Assembly (NCBI GenBank): GCA_937988735.1
Contig: CALKHQ010000140.1
Location: forward strand, 1-11,270
Origin: an uncultured Alphaproteobacteria bacterium
GTDB lineage: Bacteria > Pseudomonadota > Alphaproteobacteria > CALKHQ01
Direction: 5' to 3'
Length of the DNA: 11,270 bases
Part shown: positions 1 to 7,717 of the stretch, in pieces
Position numbering within the stretch: the first letter of the stretch is position 1
Layout of the letters: every line of letters begins with the position of its first letter
The notes under the pieces: model-generated
The model's database searches: none
What the model was told of the DNA's origin: nothing
Seen by the model: only the letters and a program-made list of their open reading frames with translations
Program-made: the position numbers and the translations under genes

Positions 1-1046
1 ATCTCGCGGATGCCGCCCTGTCCCAGCTTGATGTTGTGGCCGGCGACCGCGATCTTCCCGCCGCCCTTGTGGGCGTGGATCTGCTTCTTGACCGCGTGGA
101 CGTCTTCGATCGCCCAGAAGTCGAGGTGCCGGCGCCAGACGAAGGGCTCGATGATCGCCTTCGCGGCCGCGATCGAGGCGGCGCTGCCGGTGATCGGCCG
201 CGCCTTGATCATCGCCGCGCGTTCCCAGGTCTGGCCCACGGAGTGGTAGTAGCTTTCCGCCGCCGCCAGCGATATCACCGGCGGTGTCGCGCTGGGATCG
301 GGGCGCAGCCGCAGGTCGGTGCGGAACACGTAGCCGTCGCCGGTACGGCTTTCGATCAGCCTGTTAAGATCGCGTGAAAAACGATTGAAAACAGAAGACA
401 AATTTTCGATATCGTTGCTGTCGATCATGTCCGAGTCGAACAGCAGCACCAGATCGATATCGGACGAATAGTTCAGCTCGCGGGCGCCAAGCTTGCCCAT
501 GGCCAGGGTAACCAGCCCGAAGTGGGCGTGGGGCGGCGTCCCGGTGGGCACGGACCAGCCGCCGCGGCGGGCATGGCAGGCGATGAGGTGGTCGATGCAG
601 AGCTGGACGCAGAGGTCGGCGAAATCGGAGAGCGCGGCCGTCACCTGGCGCAGGTCCCAGGCGCCGGCGAGGTCGGCCAGCGCCACCACCAGCGCCACGT
701 CCTGCCGCGCGATCCGCAGCCGGCGCATGAACGCCGCCTCGTCGCCCTCGGCGGCCGCAGCGAACCCGGAGGTGGCCGCGGCGAGTGCCGCCTCCGGCCC
801 GTGGCCAAGCGTCGTCAGCGCCGTCGCGGTCCGCTTCGCCAGCAGGTCGGAGAGGAAGGGGCTGCAGCCGAGGATGCCGTCGATCAGCGCCTGCGTCGCC
901 GGGTCGTCCGGTGCCGCCGCGTGGGCGAGGTCCGGATCGGCGCCGGCGACCGCTTCCGCCCAGCGCTGCCGCCCGCGCTCCAGCAGCGCCCTGTCGAAGG
1001 GAACCGGGACGCCGTGACTGTCGATGTGAAGGCGGATCTGGGGCAT
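1..1046 (-). CDS. glnE: Glutamine synthetase adenylyltransferase/deadenylase (bifunctional), N-terminal part
   Basis: This cytoplasmic enzyme attaches AMP to, and removes it from, glutamine synthetase and so sets ammonium assimilation in response to PII signalling. The first 348 residues are visible; the rest lies left of the window (whole proteins are usually about 950-1,000 residues). The part seen is the N-terminal deadenylylase half: the nucleotidyltransferase motif MGKLGARELNYSSDIDL at residues 183-199 with metal-binding D196 and D198, the third Asp in TDLRLRP (243-249), then YYHSVGQTWERAAMIKAR (266-283), and GQGGIRE at 342-348, matching the GxGGIRE signature. The ATG at 1046 is preferred; an in-frame GTG two codons upstream (1052) is possible, and neither has a clear ribosome site. 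The gene diverges from the AsmA-like gene with a 63-bp gap. Residues about 210-229 are encoded by an unusually AT-rich patch (361-420). Family assignment is secure. Confidence 0.95.
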   Translation of the reverse strand, partial: MPQIRLHIDSHGVPVPFDRALLERGRQRWAEAVAGADPDLAHAAAPDDPATQALIDGILGCSPFLSDLLAKRTATALTTLGHGPEAALAAATSGFAAAAEGDEAAFMRRLRIARQDVALVVALADLAGAWDLRQVTAALSDFADLCVQLCIDHLIACHARRGGWSVPTGTPPHAHFGLVTLAMGKLGARELNYSSDIDLVLLFDSDMIDSNDIENLSSVFNRFSRDLNRLIESRTGDGYVFRTDLRLRPDPSATPPVISLAAAESYYHSVGQTWERAAMIKARPITGSAASIAAAKAIIEPFVWRRHLDFWAIEDVHAVKKQIHAHKGGGKIAVAGHNIKLGQGGIRE

Positions 1047-1109
1047 AGTCACGGTACCATAGCTGGCGGGCGCAGCTCCTCCGGGACCGTCCCGCAACCC
1101 GGTAGACCG

Positions 1110-4100
1110 ATGTCCAGGACGCGACGCAGGTTGAGACGGACGGCCATCATTGGGCTGGAAATCCTCGCTGGCGCAACCCTTGGATTTCTGGTGCTGATGG
1201 GGGTGACGATCTGGCGCCTCGGCGAAGGTCCGATCGCCCTCGACTTCCTTTCGGAGCGTATTGCCGAGGCCCTTTCCGATCCGGAGCGGGGCTTCCACGT
1301 CGGTATCGGCGGCACGCAGCTCACCTGGGAAGGCTGGGAGCGCGGGCTCGACATCCACCTGGTCGATGTCGAGGCGCGCGACGACAGCGGCGCCGTCGTC
1401 GCCGTCGTCAACGACATGACGGTCGCGTTCAGCCTGCGCGCGCTCGCGGCGGGGGAGCTTGCGCCGACGCGCCTCGAGGTGGTGTCGCCCAGCATCCTGC
1501 TCACCTGGCACGCGGACGGCACCGTTTCCGTCGGGCATGGCGACGGTGCGGGGGCGGAGGGCGCGGGGCCGGCCGACGACGACGCGCTGATGGAAGCCAT
1601 CGTCACGGAGCTGATGCGGGCCCCCGACGAGGAGCGCACCTTCGGCAGTCTGCGCAGCTTCGAGGTGCGCGACGCCAACCTCGTCGTGCGCGACGAGGCC
1701 CACGGCGCGGTGTGGGAGACGCCGGGCGCCAGCATGATTGCGCGCCGCGACGCGAACGGCCTGAACCTGGAGGCCGCGCTGGCGGTGAAGCTGGGCCAGG
1801 AGGTCACCTTCTTCGACATCAGCGGCTATTTCGACCGCGGCGGGGAGACGGTCCGGCTCGGGGTGGGCTTCGACCGGCTCATCCCCGCGGCGCTCGCCGA
1901 CCAGTCGCCGTATCTCTCCGACCTCGCCCGCTTCGACCTGCCGGCGGGCGGGCGGATCGACACGCTGATCAGCGCGGAGGGCGTCGGCTTCAGCCTGCGC
2001 CTCGACGTGGCCTTCCCGGAGACGACCGGGACCATCACCGCGGAGGGCACCTTCGGCTTTGCCGACCGCATCGTCACGGCAGACGCACGCGTCCGCGGGC
2101 TGCCGCTCGCGGAGCTTGCCGAGCGCCTGCCGTGGCTCGCGCCCTTCACCGGCTTCGGCATAACCGTGGACGGCGAGTCGCAGCTCGTCGTCGGCCCCAC
2201 CGGCGTCGAGTCCGCGGGCTTCGCCTTCCGTTCCGGCTCCGGCACGGTGACCCTTCCGGACCAGTTCGACCAGCCGCTGACGGTGGTGGCGGTGACGCTG
2301 GAAGGGGCGATGGCGGGCGGCGGCGAGGCGCTCGACATCGCCAACGCCGACATCGAGTTCGGCACCTCGCGCTTCGTCGGCTCGGCCTCTGCCTTCGCGG
2401 ACGGCGAGGACGGCTACGAGATCGCCCTTGACGGGTCGCTCTACGAGCTGTCGGTCGCGGACATCGGCCGCTACTGGCCGAGCGGGCTCGCCGAGAGCGC
2501 TCGCGACTGGGTCGTCCAGCGGATCCCCGACGGCGTCTTCACCCAGGTGAACGTCGATTTCTATGGCCGGCTCGATACGGCGCATTACAGCTACGAGCCG
2601 CTCGACACCCGCATCGACTTCGCCTTCGAGGACGTCGCGCTGATCTATGTCGAGGGCATGCCGCCGCTAACCGGCATGACCGGGACCGGCACCTACGACG
2701 GCGCCACCCTGGTGCTCGATGTCGTCGAGGGCGCCCGCACCTTCGATCTCGTCGCCGGCGCCGGCCAGGTGGTGGTCGACGGCATCGCCGAGGGCGTCCC
2801 GGTGGCCCACGTGACGGCGAGCCTGAGCGGCGATTTGCGCAACCACTTCCCCATGCTCGATCACGAGCCACTCGCCTTCCTCGACGGATACGGCATCACG
2901 CCGGACAGCGTCGCCGGCACCGGCACGGTGAACATGCAGCTCCGCTTCGACGTGGACGAGGACGTGCTGCTCGATGAGATCGCCGTCAGCGTCGCCGCCG
3001 AGATGCGCGGCGCCACCGTGCCCAACCTGGTCGCCGGCCGCACGCTGGAGGGCGCCAGCCTGCGCGTCGTCGCCGATAACGGGCAGATGCGCATCGAGGG
3101 CGGCGGCATCGTGGACGGGACCGAGGTGCGGATCGCGCGCGAGGAGCGGTTTTCCGGCGGCGACTTCCGCGCCCGCTCGGCGATCAGCGGCGTGTTCGAC
3201 GCCGCGACCCTCGCCGCCATGGGGCTCGACATCAGCCGCTGGGTGGCGGGGCCGACGGCGATCTCGGCCCAGCTCACCGACTTCCGCGGCGGCAGCCGGC
3301 GGGCGGAGGTGGCGCTGGACCTGTCGGCGGCTACCGTCTCGCTGCCGATGCTGGCGTGGGCGAAGGCGCCCGGCGCCCCGGCGACGGCGGAGGCGAGCCT
3401 GACGCTCGCCGGCGACGCGCTGCAGGCGGTGGAGCGCTTCGTCGTCGAGGCCGAGGGTCTGGCCGCGGCGGGCAGCGCCCAGTTCGCCGCCGACGGCAGC
3501 TTCCTGACCGCCCGCCTCGACCGGCTCGCCGTCCACCGCACCGACGTCAGCGGCAGCGTCGCGCGGGCCGCCAACGGCATCCTCGACCTCCGGCTCGAGC
3601 GCGGCGTGCTGGACCTCAAGCCGGTGCTCGATGACGACAGCGAGGACGCGAACCCGACGCAGGTGATCAACGTCGCCGCCGCCCTCGACCGCATCTGGAT
3701 CAGCGACGACGGCTATCTGAGCCGCGTGTCCGGCAACGTGCAGCTCGTCGGCTCCACCTGGTTCAGCGCCCAGCTCTCCGCGGTCACCACCACCGGCGCG
3801 CCGGTCGCGGTCAGCCTGGAGCCGACCGAGAACGGCCGCTTCCTCCGCATCACCACCGATGACGCCGGCGCGCTGCTCGCCGACATGGGGCTGGTCAGGT
3901 CGGTGCGCGACGGGCGGCTGGTCGTCTCCGCGCGCTACCGCGACAACGAGCCCGGCCGCCCGCTGGTCGGCGATCTCGACATCTCCGATTTCCGGCTGGT
4001 CAACGCGCCGCTGCTGGCACGCGTGATCAGCATCGCCGGCGTCACCGGCATTCTCGACGCGCTGCAGGGGGCCGGCATCGGCTTCGGCCACCTCGCGACC

Positions 4101-4421
4101 ACCTTCCGCCTGAACGACGGGGTGGTGGAGTTCCGCGAGGGCCGGATGGTCGGCCCCTCGCTCGGCATCACCTTCGACGGCCAGGTGGACCTCGACCGCG
4201 ACGTCGTCGCCCTGCAGGGGGCGGTGGCGCCGGCCTACGCCGTCAACGGCATCCTCTCCGGCATCCCGCTGATCGGCGACATCCTGGTCGGCGGCGAGGG
4301 CGAGGGCATCTTCGCCCTGACCTACGCCGCCTCCGGCCACGCCGGCGACCCGCAGGTGGCGGTGAACCCGCTCTCCGCGCTCACCCCCGGGATGCTCCGC
4401 AACATCTTCCCGGGCGGGTAA
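1110..4421 (+). CDS. AsmA/YhdP-like (DUF3971 type) inner-membrane-anchored envelope protein
   Basis: The 1,103-residue product has a basic N terminus (RTRRRLRR) and one hydrophobic segment at about residues 11-35, which should anchor it in the inner membrane with a long periplasmic part. The rest alternates short beta-strand-like stretches throughout, as in the AsmA/YhdP/TamB group of bridge-like proteins linked to phospholipid transport to the outer membrane. The central stretch near residues 585-680 (FLDGYGITPDSVAGTGTVN and following) resembles DUF3971, and the last 140 residues, with NAPLLARVISIAGVTGILDAL, a GPSLGITFDGQVDLDRD block and GIPLIGDILVGGEGEG, resemble the AsmA_2 C-terminal region. 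The frame is open back to 522, but that would overlap glnE and lacks the membrane anchor at the N terminus, so ATG 1110 is chosen; its ribosome site is weak. Specific substrate is unknown. It could equally be called YhdP family or DUF3971 protein. Confidence 0.85.
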   Translation: MSRTRRRLRRTAIIGLEILAGATLGFLVLMGVTIWRLGEGPIALDFLSERIAEALSDPERGFHVGIGGTQLTWEGWERGLDIHLVDVEARDDSGAVVAVVNDMTVAFSLRALAAGELAPTRLEVVSPSILLTWHADGTVSVGHGDGAGAEGAGPADDDALMEAIVTELMRAPDEERTFGSLRSFEVRDANLVVRDEAHGAVWETPGASMIARRDANGLNLEAALAVKLGQEVTFFDISGYFDRGGETVRLGVGFDRLIPAALADQSPYLSDLARFDLPAGGRIDTLISAEGVGFSLRLDVAFPETTGTITAEGTFGFADRIVTADARVRGLPLAELAERLPWLAPFTGFGITVDGESQLVVGPTGVESAGFAFRSGSGTVTLPDQFDQPLTVVAVTLEGAMAGGGEALDIANADIEFGTSRFVGSASAFADGEDGYEIALDGSLYELSVADIGRYWPSGLAESARDWVVQRIPDGVFTQVNVDFYGRLDTAHYSYEPLDTRIDFAFEDVALIYVEGMPPLTGMTGTGTYDGATLVLDVVEGARTFDLVAGAGQVVVDGIAEGVPVAHVTASLSGDLRNHFPMLDHEPLAFLDGYGITPDSVAGTGTVNMQLRFDVDEDVLLDEIAVSVAAEMRGATVPNLVAGRTLEGASLRVVADNGQMRIEGGGIVDGTEVRIAREERFSGGDFRARSAISGVFDAATLAAMGLDISRWVAGPTAISAQLTDFRGGSRRAEVALDLSAATVSLPMLAWAKAPGAPATAEASLTLAGDALQAVERFVVEAEGLAAAGSAQFAADGSFLTARLDRLAVHRTDVSGSVARAANGILDLRLERGVLDLKPVLDDDSEDANPTQVINVAAALDRIWISDDGYLSRVSGNVQLVGSTWFSAQLSAVTTTGAPVAVSLEPTENGRFLRITTDDAGALLADMGLVRSVRDGRLVVSARYRDNEPGRPLVGDLDISDFRLVNAPLLARVISIAGVTGILDALQGAGIGFGHLATTFRLNDGVVEFREGRMVGPSLGITFDGQVDLDRDVVALQGAVAPAYAVNGILSGIPLIGDILVGGEGEGIFALTYAASGHAGDPQVAVNPLSALTPGMLRNIFPGG

Positions 4422-4425
4422 GCGG

Positions 4426-4458
4426 GGGCCGATCGGCCCAGGGCGGGCTATCCCGCCC
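4426..4458. terminator. Two GC-rich hairpins between convergent genes, probable bidirectional terminator
   Basis: Positions 4426-4439 are a perfect 14-bp palindrome (GGGCCGATCGGCCC), followed at once by a 7-bp perfect stem, GGGCGGG at 4441-4447 and CCCGCCC at 4452-4458, with a 4-base loop. They lie between the stop codons of the convergent AsmA-like gene and tyrS, and the loop of the second hairpin contains the tyrS stop codon. Neither side has a T-run, so classical intrinsic termination is uncertain; a role in transcript 3'-end formation or stability is an inference from position. Confidence 0.5.
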
Positions 4459-5719
4459 GCACCAGCACGTGCTTCTTCTTGCCGGCGGAGAGCTTCAGCG
4501 TGCCTTCCGGCAGCAGGTCGGCGGTGCCGATCAGCCGGTTCTCGTCTTCCAGACGGACGTCGTTGAGGCGGCCACCGCCGCCCTGGATCAGCCGGCGGGC
4601 GGCGCTGTTGCTCTCGGCGAGGCCGGCGCGGGAGAAGAGGGCGAAGGCGGGGATGCCGGCGTCGAGCTCCGCCTGCGGCACGGTCATCGTCGGCAGCCCA
4701 TCGGCGATGCCGCCCTGCTCGAAGGCCTTGCGCGCGGTCTCGGCCGCCTCGAGCGCCGCCGCCTCGCCGTGGGCGAGCTTCGTGGCCTCGGTGGCCAGCA
4801 CCTTCTTCGCCTCGTTCAGCGCGGCGCCCTCGACCCGGGTCAGCGCCTCGATCTCGTCGAGCGGCAGCTCGGTGAACAGGCGGAGGAAGCGCGCAACATC
4901 GCCGTCGTCGGTGTTGCGCCAGAACTGCCAGTAGTCATAGGGGCTGAGCCGGTTGGCGTTGAGCCACACCGCGCCGGCGGCGGTCTTGCCCATCTTGGCG
5001 CCGGACGCCGTGGTGATCAGCGGGCAGGTGAGCGCGTAGAGCTCCTCCTCCGGCAGCCCTTCTGCCGCACGCAGCCGGCGGTTCAGCTCCACGCCGTTGA
5101 CGATGTTGCCCCACTGGTCGGAGCCGCCCATCTGCAGCCGCACGCCGAGCTTCCGGTTCAGCTCGACGAAGTCGTAGGCCTGCAGGATCATGTAGTTGAA
5201 CTCGAGGAAGGTCAGCGGCTGCTCCCGCTCCAGCCGGAGCCGGACGGAATCGAAGGTGAGCATGCGGTTGATCGAGAAGTGGCGGCCGATCTCGCGCAGC
5301 ATGTCGATGTAGTTGAGGTGTCGCAGCCAGTCGTCGTTGTTGACCATGATGGCGTCGGTCGGTCCGTCGCCAAAGGTCAGGTAGTTGTCGAAGATGCCGC
5401 GAATGCCTGCCATGTTGGCGGCGATCTCTTCGTCCGACAGCAGCTTGCGGCTCTCGTCCTTGCCCGAGGGGTCGCCGATGCGGGTGGTTCCGCCGCCCAT
5501 CAGCACCACGGGCTTGTGGCCGGTCTTCTGCAGCCAGCGCAGCATCATGATGCCGAGCAGATGGCCGACGTGGAGGCTGTCGCCGGTGCAGTCGAAGCCG
5601 ATGTAGGCGGTGATCGCTCCCTGCGACGCCAGCGCATCCAGCCCCTCGAGGTCGCTGCACTGGTGGATGAAGCCCCGCTCGGAGAGTGTGCGCAGGAATT
5701 CCGACTTCAAGGCGCTCAT
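4448..5719 (-). CDS. tyrS: Tyrosyl-tRNA synthetase
   Basis: This class I synthetase charges tRNA-Tyr with tyrosine in the cytoplasm, an essential step of translation. At 423 residues it has the normal bacterial length. Visible signatures are YIGFD (39-43), the HIGH-type motif HVGH (50-53), the tyrosine-binding run YMILQAYDF (175-183), GGSDQWGN (197-204) and the KMSKS-type loop KMGKT (241-245), close to the KFGKT form of the E. coli enzyme. The C-terminal 60 residues (NSAARRLIQGGGGRLND onwards) fit the S4-type tRNA-binding domain. The start is ATG at 5719, giving MSALKSEFL; the ribosome site is weak. It is divergent from anmK with 56 bp between the starts and convergent with the AsmA-like gene. 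tyrS close to anmK is a neighbourhood also known from gammaproteobacteria. No T-box or other leader is apparent. Confidence 0.97.
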   Translation of the reverse strand: MSALKSEFLRTLSERGFIHQCSDLEGLDALASQGAITAYIGFDCTGDSLHVGHLLGIMMLRWLQKTGHKPVVLMGGGTTRIGDPSGKDESRKLLSDEEIAANMAGIRGIFDNYLTFGDGPTDAIMVNNDDWLRHLNYIDMLREIGRHFSINRMLTFDSVRLRLEREQPLTFLEFNYMILQAYDFVELNRKLGVRLQMGGSDQWGNIVNGVELNRRLRAAEGLPEEELYALTCPLITTASGAKMGKTAAGAVWLNANRLSPYDYWQFWRNTDDGDVARFLRLFTELPLDEIEALTRVEGAALNEAKKVLATEATKLAHGEAAALEAAETARKAFEQGGIADGLPTMTVPQAELDAGIPAFALFSRAGLAESNSAARRLIQGGGGRLNDVRLEDENRLIGTADLLPEGTLKLSAGKKKHVLVRAG

Positions 5720-5765
5720 GGATGCTATCGTCCGCTGGAGTCCGTTGGGCGCGGACGTGTAGCAC

Positions 5766-5770
5766 GGAGG
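5766..5770 (+). promoter_or_regulatory. Ribosome binding site fixing a GTG start for anmK
   Basis: GGAGG lies five bases before GTG at 5776. The nearby ATG at 5774 is in another frame and is followed directly by TGA, and the longer open frame from 5686 would run back into the tyrS coding sequence, so this site decides the start. Confidence 0.75.
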
Positions 5771-5775
5771 GTCAT

Positions 5776-6906
5776 GTGAGCAAAGCCGGCCTCGGCCTGT
5801 GGCGCGCCGTCGGGCTGATGAGCGGGACCTCGGGCGACGGCATCGACGCCGCGCTGATCGAGACCGACGGCGAAGGGGTCGTGCGCTGCGGCCCGTCGCT
5901 CACCGAGCCGTACGATCCTGCGTTCCGCGCCCGGCTGCGCGCCGCCTTCGGCGGCTGGGAGCGGACGCCGGAGATCGCCGCGCTGGAGGCGGAGCTGACG
6001 CGGCGGCATGCAGATGCAGTGGCGCGGCTGCTGGCGGCGGCGGGCGTCGATGCCACGGCGGTGGACATCGTCGGCTTCCATGGCCAGACCCTGAGCCACG
6101 ACGCGGCACGCGGCCGCAGCTGGCAGATCGGCGACGGGTCGCTGCTCGCGGCGCTGACCGGCATCGACGTGGTGTTCGACCTGCGCAGCGCCGACCTGGA
6201 AGCGGGCGGGCAGGGGGCGCCGCTGGTGCCGGTCTATCACCAGGCGCTGGCCGCCGGCCTGCCGCGGCCGCTCGCGGTGGTCAACATCGGCGGTGTCGCC
6301 AACGTGACCTGGCTGCCCGAGGCGGGAAGCCCGATCGCCTTCGACACCGGTCCCGGCAACGGCCCGATCGACGACTGGGCGGCGCGCCACGGCGGGGACA
6401 GCTGCGACCGGGACGGGGCGCTCGCCGCGGCCGGCCGCCCGGACGAGGCGCGGCTGGCCCGCTGGCTTTCCGACCCGTGGTTCCGGCGTCCGGCGCCGAA
6501 GTCGCTGGACCGCGGCGACTTCGCCGGCCTCGACGTGGGAGGTCTCTCTGCTGCCGACGGCGCGGCGACGCTGACCGCCTTCACCGCCCGCAGCATCGCG
6601 CGGGCGGCGGAGCACTTTCCGGCGCCGCCGGTCCGCTGGCTCGTCACCGGCGGCGGGCGGCACAATCCGTCGCTGATGGCGGCCCTCGCCGGCGCCGTCG
6701 AGGCGCCAGTGGTGCCGGTCGAAGCAGTGGGGTGGGACGGGGATGCGCTGGAGGCGCAGGCCTTCGCCTATCTCGCGGTGCGGTCGCGGCGCGGCCTGCC
6801 GCTCACCTTTCCGGGCACGACGGGCGTGCCGCGGCCGACCTGCGGCGGCCGGTTCGCACCGGCCGCCCGTGCTCAGGCCATCTCGGAGAGGCGCTCGTCC
6901 AGATAG
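5776..6906 (+). CDS. anmK: Anhydro-N-acetylmuramic acid kinase
   Basis: AnmK opens the 1,6-anhydro ring of anhydro-N-acetylmuramic acid and phosphorylates it, giving MurNAc-6-phosphate in peptidoglycan recycling in the cytoplasm. From GTG 5776 the product is 376 residues, close to the family norm of about 370. Recognisable blocks are GLMSGTSGDGID (13-24, phosphate binding), GFHGQT (100-105), QIGDG (117-121), GGQGAPLVP (144-152), NIGGVANVTWL (170-180), FDTGPGN (189-195, containing the probable catalytic Asp190), TGGGRHN (291-297) and a C-terminal LPLTFPGTTG block. The gene diverges from tyrS, and its last 34 bases overlap the 3' end of the opposite-strand hydrolase gene. The partner etherase gene murQ is not in the window, so the fate of MurNAc-6-phosphate cannot be read here. 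Confidence 0.96.
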   Translation: MSKAGLGLWRAVGLMSGTSGDGIDAALIETDGEGVVRCGPSLTEPYDPAFRARLRAAFGGWERTPEIAALEAELTRRHADAVARLLAAAGVDATAVDIVGFHGQTLSHDAARGRSWQIGDGSLLAALTGIDVVFDLRSADLEAGGQGAPLVPVYHQALAAGLPRPLAVVNIGGVANVTWLPEAGSPIAFDTGPGNGPIDDWAARHGGDSCDRDGALAAAGRPDEARLARWLSDPWFRRPAPKSLDRGDFAGLDVGGLSAADGAATLTAFTARSIARAAEHFPAPPVRWLVTGGGRHNPSLMAALAGAVEAPVVPVEAVGWDGDALEAQAFAYLAVRSRRGLPLTFPGTTGVPRPTCGGRFAPAARAQAISERRSSR

Positions 6907-7520
6907 CTGTCAACCAGGCTCATCATCTCCTCGATGTGCTGGCCGAAGAAGTGGTCGGCGTCCGGGATGGTCTTGTAGGTGATGGTGATGCCCTTCTGGA
7001 GGTTCAGCTTGTCGACCAGCTTGTCCACGTCCGCCTTCGGCACGATGTCGTCCCGCCCGCCGTGGATGATGATCCCGGAGGCAGGACAGGGCGCCAGGAA
7101 GCTGAAGTCGTACATGTTGGCCGGCGGCGCGATCGAGATGAAGCCGGAGATCTCCGGCCGCCGCATCAGCAGCTGCATGCCGATCCACGCACCGAAGGAG
7201 AAACCGCCGACCCAGCAGTTGCGCGCGTTCGGGTTCTGCGCCTGCAGCCAGTCCAGCGCGGAAGCGGCGTCCGACAGCTCGCCCTCGCCGCGCGCGAACG
7301 ATCCCTGGCTGCGGCCCACACCGCGGAAGTTGAAGCGCAGCGTGGAATAGCCGCGGTTCACGAAGCTCTGGTAGAGGGCGTACACGACCTTGTTGTGCAT
7401 CGTGCCGCCGTGCTGCGGATGCGGATGGAGAAGGAGCGCGATCGGCGCATTGGGCTCCTTGCTGCGCTGATAGCGGCCTTCCAGCCTGCCTTCTGGGCCA
7501 TTGAAGATGACGTCGGGCAT
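6873..7520 (-). CDS. Alpha/beta hydrolase (COG2945-like), substrate unknown
   Basis: The 215-residue product has the compact alpha/beta-hydrolase plan: an oxyanion-side HPHPQHGGTMHN segment (32-43), the strand-turn LRFNFRGVGRSQG (61-73), the nucleophile elbow GFSFGAW (106-112, Ser108), an acid in GGRDDIVP (Asp157 or Asp158) and the histidine in DADHFF (His190). No signal peptide or membrane segment is seen, so it should be cytoplasmic. The family is widely conserved in alphaproteobacteria, but its substrate is not established; esterase or thioesterase activity is only a guess. ATG 7520 is chosen because it gives the usual MPDVIFNGPEG start with GAGGAA upstream; a GTG at 7562 would add 14 residues of low-value sequence. 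It overlaps anmK tail to tail and is divergent from cysE across 197 bp. Confidence 0.88.
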   Translation of the reverse strand: MPDVIFNGPEGRLEGRYQRSKEPNAPIALLLHPHPQHGGTMHNKVVYALYQSFVNRGYSTLRFNFRGVGRSQGSFARGEGELSDAASALDWLQAQNPNARNCWVGGFSFGAWIGMQLLMRRPEISGFISIAPPANMYDFSFLAPCPASGIIIHGGRDDIVPKADVDKLVDKLNLQKGITITYKTIPDADHFFGQHIEEMMSLVDSYLDERLSEMA

Positions 7521-7531
7521 GTCCGCGTTCG

Positions 7532-7537
7532 TTCCTC
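7532..7537 (-). promoter_or_regulatory. Ribosome binding site of the alpha/beta hydrolase gene
   Basis: On the minus strand GAGGAA lies 11 bases before ATG 7520. The spacing is long but supports this start over the GTG at 7562. Confidence 0.5.
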
Positions 7538-7610
7538 GGTTCCGCAATAAGGGCTGTGCCACCGTCGCGGGCCGCGTTCGCCGCGGCGTTCGGAGGCGGC
7601 GGTGCCCGTG

Positions 7611-7638
7611 TTGATCCCCCGCCGGGAGACCTTATATG
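7611..7638 (+). promoter_or_regulatory. Candidate sigma-70 promoter for cysE and the cysteine desulfurase
   Basis: TTGATC (7611-7616) and TATATG (7633-7638) are spaced by 16 bases and each match four of six consensus positions. They lie about 80 bases before the cysE start, in the 197-bp gap between the divergent hydrolase and cysE genes. The rest of that gap shows no clear operator, riboswitch or coding sequence. This is a pattern match only. Confidence 0.4.
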
Positions 7639-7717
7639 GTGCGTGTCAAGCGGCGTGTCCTACTCGATTTCGTGAACCGATTGCAAGCGCCGCACGGTTC
7701 GGCCGAAGGAGGCCAGG

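Noticed and set aside
522..1109. N-terminal extension of the AsmA-like frame back to ATG 522
   Set aside because: It lies antisense to clearly coding glnE and would place the membrane anchor almost 200 residues into the protein.
2667..4340. 557-codon open frame on the minus strand
   Set aside because: Antisense shadow of the AsmA-like gene caused by high GC; its low-complexity composition matches no family.
4469..5779. 436-codon open frame on the plus strand
   Set aside because: Antisense to tyrS, which has full family motifs.
5799..7550. 583-codon open frame on the plus strand
   Set aside because: It is a shifted frame of anmK that runs on through the antisense of the hydrolase gene; Arg-rich low-complexity product.
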